Below, piece after piece: positions 7,001 to 15,860 of a stretch of 39,148 nucleotides of DNA. Numbering within the stretch: position 1 is the stretch's first letter; the number at the start of each line of letters is the position of its first letter. A program made the position numbers and the translations under genes. The notes under the pieces were generated by a model that was not told where the DNA came from, did not search any database, and saw only the letters and a list, made by a program, of their open reading frames with translations. Source of the stretch: Lacticaseibacillus saniviri JCM 17471 = DSM 24301 (GTDB lineage: Bacteria; Bacillota; Bacilli; Lactobacillales; Lactobacillaceae); the NCBI RefSeq assembly GCF_001311785.1, contig NZ_BBBX01000024.1, positions 1 to 39,148 of the forward strand, in the 5' to 3' direction.

Positions 7001-8947
7001 TGCGTCCCCCTCTTCCTTTTTGGATAAAACTAATTTGTTGCTGCATATAAACCATTTCATCATACGAAATCTGTTCACGCAAGGCATTCGCCACTTCAGT
7101 CGACAGCTGTTTAGCCCGTAATTGAGTATCCACATACTGATACTCGTATTGGAACGCCATCACGTACAAGCTATTTTCTTCCGCATTCAAATCGTCATTT
7201 GCCACGAATCGATTGTGCCGTTGTTGATAGAAGCTTGCGATAACGTTTGCTTCCGGTGTTCGTTCCTGCTGCTTCAGCCATCGCATCGCAGCCTCATAAC
7301 CAATCTGTTCTAGTTGTACAATAAGATCTCTTTTTTTACAATTTCTTGCCGATTCTCATCCGTCATCTGTTCCCGTGTCCGGCGTATGCGTCGCCGCAGT
7401 GGCACACTGAATACCTGCCAAATAATGTTTTGGAACCAGCGCCGAACGACACCGCGCTGATTGAGCTGCATATTGGCGTTCAGATAACGCTGGTACCCAC
7501 TGGCCGCGTACGATGGCAATTTGCCAGCCGCAACCTGATCACTAATCGCTTGAATTTCGACGTCCTGCGCCTGTGCCATCAACTGCCGAGTCAGTGTTCG
7601 ATTGGCACGCATCCGATCACCGGTTTGCTCGCGCAGGGTCGAGACAACTCGCTGTCGAGCCACGCTCTCGCCACCTTGGTGCATCATCCAACTCGCCGTC
7701 TCTTCCAGCATGTTCTTGCGCGCAGTCGAAAAATCCGGTCCAATCATCGTTGGCGCTGGTGGAAGTAAGGATGGTGCAACAAGGGTTGGCACAACCAGAC
7801 TAAACAGGACCACAAGCGCCGCAATGAGCACGACTTGTTGTCGGAAAACCAGGGTTGCCGGCAATGATAGCGCTAAGGCCATCGTTACCGTCCCGTGACT
7901 ACCGAATAGTGTGAGCAAGCTGCTGGCCCGACTGCGTGTCATCTGTAGCGGCAGCGTCAGTGTGAAGCGAATGAACAACCATCGCACAGCCAACATCAAG
8001 AGATAGAGCACAAAGGCAATCCCGATGTAGGCCGGCCAGTCCTTTGAATCACGGAAGGCCAAGGGCAAACTGAGCCCCAATAGCACAAACACAACCCCGT
8101 TCAACAAATCCGTCACGACTTGCCACACGGTATTGGTAACAACTATCATCCGCGTCGCCATCATCTGTAGATGATCGCGTTCCAGCCCGTGAATCAATCC
8201 GGTTGCGACGACCGCGAGAATCCCCGAAACATCAAACGCTTCGGCAATCAGATAGACAACAAACGGCGTCATGAGATGAATAGGCACCATTACGCCACTA
8301 TGATCAATGCCGCGTTGCTGTAACCAAATTCTGATCCAAACGATGAGGTACCCGCCAATCACCCCGACCAAAATTCCACCGAGGAAAGTGATGAAAAACG
8401 TCTCGACGCCTTGTTGAATGGCCACCTTACCTGATGCAATGACTGCCAGGCCAAAGTTCAAAATCACAATCCCAGTCGCATCATTAAAAAGCGACTCACC
8501 TTCCAGCAACTGCATCAGTCGTTCAGGAATAGTCAGATTGGCCGTCAGCCCAGAAACCGCGGTCGCATCGGTTGGTGACAGAATGGCGGCGAGAATGAAT
8601 ACACTCCAAAAGCTATATTCCGGCTTAATCCATGAGACCAATCCGGAAACGCCAATCACCGTAATCACCACCAACACTACCGCGAGCATCAGCACATTGA
8701 CCAGGTTTCGACTCAATGCTCGTCGTGAGGTATTTTGGCCCTCATTAAACATCAGCGGCGCAACAACCGCCATCATAAATAGATTCGAATCAAACTGTTG
8801 CAGTGCCAATCGTGGCACGAGAATACCCACGATTAAGCCCAATGCAATTTCAATTAGGGGTAGCGGCATGCGGGACATAAAGCCCTGCATAACTTGAGCG
8901 ACAATGATTAAGCCAACGATTGCTAGACCATACAGTAAGATTTCCAT
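6906..8947 (-). CDS. CPA1 family Na+(K+)/H+ antiporter, NhaP-type (frameshifted, 3' end uncertain)
   Basis: An integral membrane cation/proton exchanger with about 12 helices. The ion-site motifs of the CPA1/NhaP family are present: SPTDATAVSG and LEGESLFNDATGIV, plus a FNEGQN segment. A long cytoplasmic C-terminal tail follows. The frame ends early at 7310. Adding one A to a seven-A run (7331-7337) continues it as KKRDLIVQLEQIGYEAAMRWL and on through REQISYDEMVYMQQQISFIQK. Beyond about 7015 the frame overlaps the LacI coding region and shows no family likeness, so the true stop may be hidden by another shift. It starts 2 bases after the HAD phosphatase stop, so the two form an operon. Confidence 0.85.
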
Positions 8948-8949
8948 GA

Positions 8950-9609
8950 TTAATTCGCCATCACCTTAGTAATACCGGTCAACAATTCATTGGGCCGATC
9001 AATAATATAGTTGGCATCCGCCGCCTGTAATTCACCACGATCGCCAAAGCCGTACAGGACACCGAGCGTTTTGACACCATTGTTCTTACCGCCCAACATG
9101 TCGGTATCGCGATCACCAATCATCAGGCTCTCTGCTGGTACTGCCTTGGTTTCATTCAATGCATAAGCTAGCACTTCCGTCTTCGTGCTCCGAACGCGTT
9201 CATCCATCGTGGCACCGAACTCACCATCAAAATAGTCCCCCAGATCAAAGTGCTTCACAATCTGGTTGATCATCTGTTCGGGCTTTGCAGAGGCGATGTT
9301 GACGCGATAACCTTGATTACGGATGTCGGTCAGCGCCTGCTTGATGCCAGGGTACAGATCAAGCTGATAAATACCTTCTTTCAGGTAGTAATCTTGATAC
9401 GTATTAATTGCCTGGGTAATGGTCGCCTCGTCAATTTCTGGATAGTAGCGTTTCAAGCTGCTGGTCAGTGCCGGGCCAATGAATGTCCGATACTCAGCAT
9501 CTGTCAGTGGCCGCAAGCCCATCTGCTTCACAAAGTACTTGATTGAATTGACGATTCCCACTTCAGAATCAGCAATTGTGCCATCAAAGTCAAAAAATAA
9601 TTGTTCCAT
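8950..9609 (-). CDS. HAD superfamily phosphatase, phosphoglycolate phosphatase-like
   Basis: A cytoplasmic phosphatase of 219 residues from the HAD subfamily with a helical cap (Gph/PgmB-like). Motif I is FFDFDGTIADSE with Asp7 and Asp9; motif II is NIASAKP; motif III/IV is SLMIGDRDTDMLGGKNNG. The ATG at 9609 is preferred over an in-frame GTG at 9621 because MEQLFFDFDG is the normal start and AGTGGGA is a weak ribosome site upstream. It is the first gene of the HAD-antiporter-LacI run. The substrate could be phosphoglycolate, a nucleotide or pyrophosphate; this cannot be decided. Confidence 0.88.
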   Translation of the reverse strand: MEQLFFDFDGTIADSEVGIVNSIKYFVKQMGLRPLTDAEYRTFIGPALTSSLKRYYPEIDEATITQAINTYQDYYLKEGIYQLDLYPGIKQALTDIRNQGYRVNIASAKPEQMINQIVKHFDLGDYFDGEFGATMDERVRSTKTEVLAYALNETKAVPAESLMIGDRDTDMLGGKNNGVKTLGVLYGFGDRGELQAADANYIIDRPNELLTGITKVMAN

Positions 9610-9625
9610 TATAGATCCCACTTTC

Positions 9626-9664
9626 AGTAAATTTACTCAGCTACTATCATACCTGATTTTCAGG
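9626..9664. promoter_or_regulatory. two short palindromes upstream of the HAD gene
   Basis: AGTAAATTTACT at 9626-9637 is a perfect 12-base palindrome, and CCTGA-TTT-TCAGG at 9652-9664 is a second inverted repeat. Between them the minus strand has TATGAT, a fair -10 box. They lie between the HAD operon and the divergent MFS gene and could be operators; nothing identifies the protein. Confidence 0.3.
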
Positions 9665-9792
9665 CAAACGCCACCGACTGAGGTTGGATGTTCACTTAAT
9701 TTGGCAAAATCACGTCTCGCGAGGGCCCAGATATGCATTTGTGCACAGATTGCGTATGCTGGAGATAATCGCAATATTCAGGAGGAATCATC

Positions 9793-11018
9793 ATGCAATC
9801 AGCTTGGCGCGGGAATGCCGCCCGCTATCTCATCAGTCAAAATTTATTCGTCTTCGGTTCATCAACGGTCACCTTTGCAATTCTGTGGTACCTCGCGCTC
9901 AAAACCGCATCTGGCGCATGGATGACCTATGCCTCACTCGCAGGCACACTGCCAGCAATTTTAATTTCACTCTTTGCTGGGGTATGGGCTGATCGGTGCT
10001 CTCGCAAATGGCTCGTGATCGGCGCGAGTGCCATTGTTACCGTCCTCACGCTGGTACTCGCGGTTGTCTTTTTAACCGTCGACCACAGTCTGTGGGTACT
10101 GCTTGCCATCTCAGCCGTCCGCTCTTTCGGTAACGGTGTCGAGATGCCAGCCGCAAATGCGCTGTTGCCCGAAATCGTCCCCAAGGAACAGCTCACACGC
10201 ATGAACGGCCTCAACCAATTGTGATGTCACTGATGCTCTTGATGTCACCCCTGTTGGCTGGTTGGATCTTGGGTGACGCTGGGATCTTCTGGATCTTCAT
10301 TGTGGATGCGACCACGGCCTTGCTCGCTATTTTGGCCCTACTGCGGCTCGATCCACCAAAACGCAAGCGTGCGCCGGTCACCGATTCCAACTGGCAAGAA
10401 CTCAAATCTGGCTTAACCGCCGTCGTTCACAACCATACGTTAGCCGTGTTCATGGCCTTTGTTGCCTTGGCTTATATCCTGATTACACCATCCTCCCAGC
10501 TCTCAACACTCTACGTTAAGCGCACATTTGGCAGCGGTGTGTGGGCATTGACCTTCAATGAACTCGCATGGACGGTCGGTGCAAGTCTTGGCGGCCTTTA
10601 TATCGTCATGAATAAGCAGTTAAAAGCACCACTCAATACCATGGTTATTGGCTTCTTTGGCAGTGGGATTGCCTTTTTCGCCATGGGATTAGTCGAACCA
10701 TTCTGGATCTACTTGTTCTTCATGTTTGTGTCCGGAATTTTCTACCCCATCATGCAAGCTGCACAAACCATCTACTTGCAAGAAACGGTCAGTCCTGAAT
10801 TGATGGGCCGGACTTTCTCACTGTGGCAGATTCTCTCGACCGGGATTTATCCGATTGCCATGTTGGGCTACGGACCACTGGCGGATGTGATTCCAATCGG
10901 CCCAATCTTTGTCGTCACGGGTCTCGCACTGGCAGTGGCCGCTACAATTTTTACTGGCAACACAGACGCAGCGCAACAAACGCTGATTAGAGTGCGAAAC
11001 CACACGGGCTGGCTGTGA
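9793..11018 (+). CDS. MFS drug-efflux transporter, MFS_3 type (frameshifted)
   Basis: A 12-helix proton-driven exporter resembling macrolide and multidrug efflux proteins of the MFS_3/MefE group, about 408 residues when the frame is restored. The motif GVWADRCSRKWLVIGAS after helix 2 is the MFS A-motif. The sequence AVRSFGNGVEMPAANALLPEIVPKEQLTRMNGLNQ is typical of this group. One base is missing near 10219 (NQL* joins to VMSLMLLMSPLLAG). GGAGG lies 7 bases before the ATG. The last ten residues, RVRNHTGWL and neighbours, are encoded by the GAGTGCG repeat that begins at 10990. The original stop may be the TAG at 10988-10990 in another frame. Confidence 0.85.
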
Positions 11019-11266
11019 GCACTAATGGAGACTAGTGATAATAGCGGTCTTTGCTAATTATCGCTAGTCTCATTAGGCGGAACAGACAGTGTGGTTGAGC
11101 ACGTTTATGTTGTGACAAGCGCCGTTTAGCAATCGAGCACTAACTGACTTTGAGCGATATGGCACGCTTGCCATGAGCGAAAAGTAAGTTAGGCGGAGAT
11201 TGTTGGCGCTTGGAACACGTTTAGAGTGCGAAACCACACGGGCTGGCTGTGAGCACTAATAAAGAC
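10988..11266 (+). repeat. tandem modular GAGCGCG repeat: C, A and partial C
   Basis: Module C (10990-11107) opens GAGTGCGAAACCACAC and closes with GTGTGGTT-GAGCACGTTTA. Module A (11108-11223) has arms CAAGCGCC/GGCGCTTG and closes GGAACACGTTTA. A partial C (11224-11266) repeats the first 37 bases of module C exactly. These are variants of the GAGCGCG boundaries with paired changes. Nearly all of the 340-base gap 11019-11358 is this repeat, apart from a weak hairpin with a T-run near 11270-11303 and a TATACT box at 11310-11315. Confidence 0.88.
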
Positions 11267-11358
11267 AAATTGCGGCTTCAGACTTAGTGTTCGTCGCATT
11301 TTTATGGCGTATACTGACTGTGAAAGTACCATCAATCAACTTGTTGGAGCGACACATC

Positions 11359-12246
11359 ATGATTTCTAATGCACTTAAAATTCGGCTCGACACATTTGTC
11401 GATGCCATCATCGCGATTATCATCACCATCATGGCGCTGGAATTGCCTGCCGCCAGTTGGAGCGACCATGAACACATTCTCAGCTTCTTTCTCGCTGTTG
11501 CTGTGTATGCGGTGAGTTTTTGTTTCGTGGCTAACATCTGGTATCAACAGGCCACCCTTTTTAGCACCGTCGACGTAATTCCACGGCGCGTCGTCCTACT
11601 CGAATTCCTGCTGACCTTCTTACTCTCGCTGGTACCGCCTTTGACGCGTTTAATGTCTGGTGATGTCGAGAACCTCAGCGTGATGCTCTATGGTGCCTTG
11701 TATCTGCTCATTACGCTGGTATTCCGCTACATCACCGAAACAGTTGTCCATCAACAGACCGACGATAAGGAACGTATGCACCAGATTTATACCAGCGTTT
11801 ATGGCCAACACAATATGGAAAATAGTTTCCTGCTCGCGGCACTGATTATTTTGGCTTTCTTCCTGCCATGGGTGGCTTACGTGCTCTACATCATTATTCC
11901 CATCCGCTCATTTCTGACCATCGACGACGATCAGCGCGAACTTACTGCTATTGGCGATATGGAAGCTGCCGGTCAGAAAACCTATCTCCAAATGAATCAC
12001 AAGCAACAGGAACGATTCCGGCATTTGGTCGGCCACTATGTTCGCGACACACGCCGAGCTCAAAATGACACAGCTAAAAAGGCCGCATGGAATACTTTTA
12101 CTCAGGCGGTTCAAACACAGGTCGGCATTGATCCCGAACAGTTATCCAAGTGGTTCCAACCCAATTCGCGTAACGCCTATCATCAAGACATTAATCAGTA
12201 CCGGAATTCACGGCGACCAAAGAAAACTCACGATACTACGGATTAA
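11359..12246 (+). CDS. TMEM175/DUF1211-like membrane protein (potassium channel family)
   Basis: A 295-residue protein. Its opening ALKIRLDTFVDAIIAIIITIMALELP matches the first helix of the bacterial TMEM175 (DUF1211) family, in which a conserved R-x-D-A/T-F-x-D-A/G helix lines a K+ pore. Six hydrophobic segments span about residues 12-200. The cytoplasmic C-terminal tail of about 100 residues is charged, Gln-rich and unusual for the family. The ATG at 11359 has TTGGAG 9 bases upstream. The TPM-domain gene follows 11 bases later, so the two form an operon. The channel role comes from family knowledge and is not shown here. Confidence 0.8.
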   Translation: MISNALKIRLDTFVDAIIAIIITIMALELPAASWSDHEHILSFFLAVAVYAVSFCFVANIWYQQATLFSTVDVIPRRVVLLEFLLTFLLSLVPPLTRLMSGDVENLSVMLYGALYLLITLVFRYITETVVHQQTDDKERMHQIYTSVYGQHNMENSFLLAALIILAFFLPWVAYVLYIIIPIRSFLTIDDDQRELTAIGDMEAAGQKTYLQMNHKQQERFRHLVGHYVRDTRRAQNDTAKKAAWNTFTQAVQTQVGIDPEQLSKWFQPNSRNAYHQDINQYRNSRRPKKTHDTTD

Positions 12247-12257
12247 AGGAGGCAGCG

Positions 12258-13544
12258 ATGAAAAAGTTTGGGTTAGCGCTTCTAACGTTACTACTGATTG
12301 GCATTGGCCTGTCACGACCACAAGTGACGCACGCTGCCCAAAACAAGTGGGTGGCTGATCACGCCAATGTCTTATCAAAAAAGACGATGGATCAGATTTA
12401 CCACCTGAGTGAAACGAACTTCGCAAAGCTCCCGGGTCACCCGCGCTTAGCTGTTGAAACCTATCAGCACATTCCTAACGATGACGATATCGATGACTAC
12501 AAGGCTGAACGCTTCGCACAACTCAAAATCGGTGAGCGGAACTGGGATAATGGGATGTACTTTGTCATTGCAGTCGCTGATCGCAAATACGGTCTGGAAG
12601 TCGGCTATGGGCTTGAAGCCGCCGTGCCAGATGGGGCATCAAGCGAGATTGTGACCGAAAATGTCCAAGATCTGTTGAAAGCCAATCGCTACGATGCCGC
12701 CGTCAGTCGTATTGTGACGAACATCCAAACCACCCTGACGAAAAACAAATCGGCCATTCTGACGCCTGCTGGTATCGCTCAAAAACGTGAGCAATCACGC
12801 TTTCGAGGCTTTCTCATTAAACTCGCTGCCGGTATCGCCATCGCTTTAGCAGCGTTGACCGTCATTTTCTATCGGCTACGCAAAGCGTGGTATCGCCGAC
12901 AACTCAAGACAAACTCACGCGTAAAAGCTGCCATGCCACTGCTCTATAGCTTACCTGTCGCCGAACAAGAGCGCTTCATCAAACACTTCAAGCTCAAGGG
13001 CAAAGGCAACACCATCACACGGTTACAAACTAGTTTTGCGACCTACATCAAAACTCACTTTGGTGACTTGGTCATGCGAGTTGCCCCCGCAACAGCCTAT
13101 CCACGCTATGTCTACGGCAGTGTGACACTCCCACTCGCTACTCAAGCCATCACCGCAACACCCAGCCTGGATGACCTGGTCGCGCAAACCGCACCGTTAG
13201 CAAGCGCCAAATTTGTTCCTTACATTTACTATCAAGCGGCCTTTGAACAATGGGTGCGCGATTTCGTCGTTAGCCCAGCCGATCAGCAACGCGTTTGGCG
13301 CGAATTCATCAGCCACGTGCAGCCAGAAGACGCGGACACACTCACACCAGAAAACCAAATCAAGACCTTCCGGGCCATTCAACACGCCGATAGCGGCAAA
13401 GGCAACACCGACTTCAATAGCCTGCCAATTTGGGTTGCCAGCAACTACAGTAGTACCAGCAGTAATAGTGGCAATAACTTCGGCAGTGGTGGTGGTTATT
13501 CCGGTGGTTCCAGTGGCGGTGGCGGTTTCTCAGGCGGCTGGTAA
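12258..13544 (+). CDS. TPM-domain (YgcG-like) secreted/membrane protein with Gly-Ser tail
   Basis: A 428-residue protein. It has a signal peptide (about residues 1-27, ending VTHAA) and a TPM domain at about 30-165, containing WVADHANVLSKKTMDQI, WDNGMYFVIAVADRKYGLEVGYGLE and DGASSEIV. A membrane helix lies near 188-207 and a 200-residue cytoplasmic region follows. The last 30 residues are rich in Gly and Ser and end in FSGGW, a common feature of YgcG proteins. TPM domains occur in photosystem repair phosphatases and in bacterial envelope proteins of uncertain role. AAGGAGG precedes the ATG. It follows the TMEM175-like gene and ends at a strong terminator. Confidence 0.87.
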   Translation: MKKFGLALLTLLLIGIGLSRPQVTHAAQNKWVADHANVLSKKTMDQIYHLSETNFAKLPGHPRLAVETYQHIPNDDDIDDYKAERFAQLKIGERNWDNGMYFVIAVADRKYGLEVGYGLEAAVPDGASSEIVTENVQDLLKANRYDAAVSRIVTNIQTTLTKNKSAILTPAGIAQKREQSRFRGFLIKLAAGIAIALAALTVIFYRLRKAWYRRQLKTNSRVKAAMPLLYSLPVAEQERFIKHFKLKGKGNTITRLQTSFATYIKTHFGDLVMRVAPATAYPRYVYGSVTLPLATQAITATPSLDDLVAQTAPLASAKFVPYIYYQAAFEQWVRDFVVSPADQQRVWREFISHVQPEDADTLTPENQIKTFRAIQHADSGKGNTDFNSLPIWVASNYSSTSSNSGNNFGSGGGYSGGSSGGGGFSGGW

Positions 13545-13551
13545 CATCATC

Positions 13552-13600
13552 AAAAAGCGTTGTGATCACGCCCCAATGGGAGTGTTTCACAACGCTTTTT
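13552..13600. terminator. bidirectional intrinsic terminator
   Basis: AAAAAGCGTTGTGA (13552-13565) pairs perfectly with TCACAACGCTTTTT (13587-13600). It lies between the TPM gene and the convergent minus-strand gene and serves both. Confidence 0.92.
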
Positions 13601-13636
13601 GTCCACGATTTTTAATTGCTGTTCATACCGTGAGTA

Positions 13637-14827
13637 TTAGGATTCGACTGACAGAATTAACAAGCGATCCATATACTTTGGCCGGTGGAACATACTGCCG
13701 GTTTCTCGATATTGGCGCGCACCGCTTTCAAAAACCATCGCGATTTGGCTGGCATCTGTGCTCATACCGACTTCTTCAACTGAGTTTGGTACATTGATGA
13801 CCGTTGCACCAGCCTCAGGTTTGGTGAATTTCAAGTTCGACCAATTGCCACCTTCAGGGATCCGCAACAGAATCTTACCGGGCTTTTCACCATTCGATTG
13901 ACTGAGCAGTGTTAAGCCATTAGGGGTAACAGCGACCCCTTGCAACCGAGGATAGCCTGGTGCATACGAATTGATCATCTTTTTATCAATCATTGCCTTT
14001 AGTGCGGCGTTCAATGGATCTTCCCTTAACTGCGCTTGCGGAACCTTTTGAATCAAGGTCAACATCTGTTCCACCGTGACCGGCTTTGGCAATCCGCTCT
14101 TATCAAGTGGGACGGCGACAATTGAGTGTTGACTGGCTTTTTGACCATATTTCACGACAATCAATTGATTATCATAAAGCGTAATGGCGGATGTCCGGGT
14201 ACCGAGTTCCCAAGGGATGCGCTTGGATGCAATCGGCTGTTTGCTTTCACTCGCTTGATACGCATCGATGACTGGCTTGTCAACATAAGCAAATCCGGCA
14301 CCGGCCCCCTTACCCGTATCATCGGACCACATGAGGCGTTGACGCTTCTGATCATAGGTAATGCCACCCACATGTGCTTTGGAATTCAGGATTAACGTCT
14401 TCAGGTACTTCCCGGTTTTGCGGTCAATCTGCGTAATAATCGAGTTCAACTTGTGGCGGCCGTCATACATACTGATGTAGTAATGGGTCTTCGACTGTGT
14501 GACACCTTGAGGCACCCAGTCATTGCCAAAAGCGACCTTCTTCGTCTTGTAATTAATCGACCAAGCACCACGCAAGCCTGGAATCACAACCATCTTGTGG
14601 GCTTCAACCAAGCTGCTGGCTGCCTTACTCGATTGTTTAATCTGTGCGACTTGCTTCTTAGCTGCAGCATCGGATTGAAGTGGCCGCGGATCGGCTTCCC
14701 ACTTCTTGACGTCCTTTGCGGTATCCACAATCGATGAATAAGTGTGTTGATCCGTCATCCACCACGCCCCCATGCCGACTACCGCAATGCCGAGCACAAC
14801 AAGCGCTGCTATCCCACTTTTCTTCAT
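13637..14827 (-). CDS. membrane-anchored protein with propeller-like repeats, unknown function
   Basis: A 396-residue product with an N-terminal anchor (MKKSGIAALVVLGIAVVGMGAWW) and a large extracytoplasmic part. That part has recurring segments such as GAWSINYKTKKVAFG, HVGGITYDQKRQRLMWSDD and LQGVAVTPNGLTLLSQSNG, spaced like blades of a beta-propeller. I do not recognise a named family. The start at 14827 is chosen because GGGAG is 8 bases upstream and the signal region begins there. It stands alone between two terminators. It may be a surface sensor or binding protein, by analogy only. Confidence 0.75.
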   Translation of the reverse strand: MKKSGIAALVVLGIAVVGMGAWWMTDQHTYSSIVDTAKDVKKWEADPRPLQSDAAAKKQVAQIKQSSKAASSLVEAHKMVVIPGLRGAWSINYKTKKVAFGNDWVPQGVTQSKTHYYISMYDGRHKLNSIITQIDRKTGKYLKTLILNSKAHVGGITYDQKRQRLMWSDDTGKGAGAGFAYVDKPVIDAYQASESKQPIASKRIPWELGTRTSAITLYDNQLIVVKYGQKASQHSIVAVPLDKSGLPKPVTVEQMLTLIQKVPQAQLREDPLNAALKAMIDKKMINSYAPGYPRLQGVAVTPNGLTLLSQSNGEKPGKILLRIPEGGNWSNLKFTKPEAGATVINVPNSVEEVGMSTDASQIAMVFESGARQYRETGSMFHRPKYMDRLLILSVES

Positions 14828-14908
14828 AATTAAAACTCCCATCGTTCTTTTGTTTCATTCCAGCATAACGCATTGCGCATCGAAATTTAACTGATTACAC
14901 TTGGCACC

Positions 14909-14935
14909 AAAAAGGCCGCGCAACTTGTCGCGGCC
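14909..14935 (-). terminator. intrinsic terminator of the WxL cluster
   Basis: On the minus strand GGCCGCG pairs with CGCGGCC around an 8-base loop, followed by five T at 14913-14909. It lies 17 bases after the last gene of the cluster. Confidence 0.85.
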
Positions 14936-14951
14936 CTCTAATTGCATCGTG

Positions 14952-15293
14952 TCACACTCGCTTGCGTTTCAGTACCAGACCCGTCAGCCATGTGACAACG
15001 AGTAATTCAATCCCAATCAGGATTAACCAGACGAGCTTAAAGTTACCTAACCGTGGAAAATGGTCATACAAGCTACCATCGCGACCCACATATTGACCAT
15101 TACCCGTTTGGTAGCCGCCTTGGTCACCGATTGCGGCGATTTCATCGCGATTTGCGCCGGGCGTATGGTCATCCACAATCCGAAAATGGCCTGTAGAGTC
15201 TTCCGTGTGTGCGGCAGTCACCGTTTGGCCTCCCGCAAAGCACATCCAGACAAGTCCAAGCAACATCATTATTTTGTCATCATACGGGCACAT
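14952..15293 (-). CDS. small cell-wall-anchored protein of the WxL cluster (CscD-like)
   Basis: A product of about 105-113 residues with an N-terminal signal (MMLLGLVWMCFAGGQTVTAA). It has a short Gly/Asp-rich extracellular part, a C-terminal hydrophobic segment and a KRKRV tail: the layout of sortase substrates called CscD in csc/WxL clusters. In place of LPXTG it has FPRLG just before the membrane segment. The start is unclear. The open frame allows ATG at 15293 or 15269. An ATGA overlap with the WxL stop would be in frame if one A were restored to the AAAA run near 15274-15277, giving MMTKIMMLL. It is the last gene of the operon. Confidence 0.7.
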   Translation of the reverse strand: MCPYDDKIMMLLGLVWMCFAGGQTVTAAHTEDSTGHFRIVDDHTPGANRDEIAAIGDQGGYQTGNGQYVGRDGSLYDHFPRLGNFKLVWLILIGIELLVVTWLTGLVLKRKRV

Positions 15294-15860
15294 GCTCCCC
15301 TCCTACGACTTCAGACGCCGGCGTATCATGCAAGGTCCAGTGGATAATTGCCCGATAGTCACCCGGTGCGATTTCGGCCCGCTGCATCGGGATAATCACG
15401 TGGTTACTGTGATCACGGGGATCCATGATGAACACACCGCCACCACTTGAACCAGCAGGATATTCCATGTCCCACACCATATGTGGCGTTTCATCCAGTG
15501 GAATCGACGTGGAACCATCGGCAAAGTGAACCACACATTCCACATTTTCCATTGGTGACCCGTCGCCACATTGGTGAATGAGACCAGCTGGGCATCCACA
15601 TGCCAGCCACTCACCACGCCTTGGCGATTGTCCTGTACCACGAGGTCACCTTCTGAGCCGCCGGGTTTAGCGTCGGCTTTGACTGGAATTGGATCGAGCA
15701 CCCGCGATAACAGGGCATCATTGAATTCCAGATTCGGTACTTCAAGTATTTTTAAGCTCTGATCTGTTGTCAGTTCGATATCTCCCAAAGTCGATGTGGC
15801 TTGCACCGCATTGGGTGCGACACCAATCAATGCAACCAACATTGCGATCAGTTGTTTCAC
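15280..15860 (-). CDS. WxL domain surface protein (frameshifted)
   Basis: A secreted protein with a signal peptide (residues 1-21, ending VQA) and a WxL domain, which binds peptidoglycan non-covalently on Gram-positive surfaces. The first motif reads VSGWHVDAQLVSF (W-H-V rather than W-x-L). The second, near the C terminus, reads AIIHWTLHDTPAS and fits the WxL consensus. One base is missing near 15552-15562; joining the frames gives about 193 residues. It starts with GTG in a 4-base overlap (GTGA) with the DUF916 gene and is in the same operon. Confidence 0.88.

Noticed and set aside
8418..8897. 159-residue plus-strand ORF
   Set aside because: Antisense to the CPA1 antiporter, which has clear motifs; no ribosome site.
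10990..11260. CRISPR-like array from the 37-base direct repeat
   Set aside because: Only two copies about 200 bases apart, separated by other repeat modules; no regular spacers and no cas genes.
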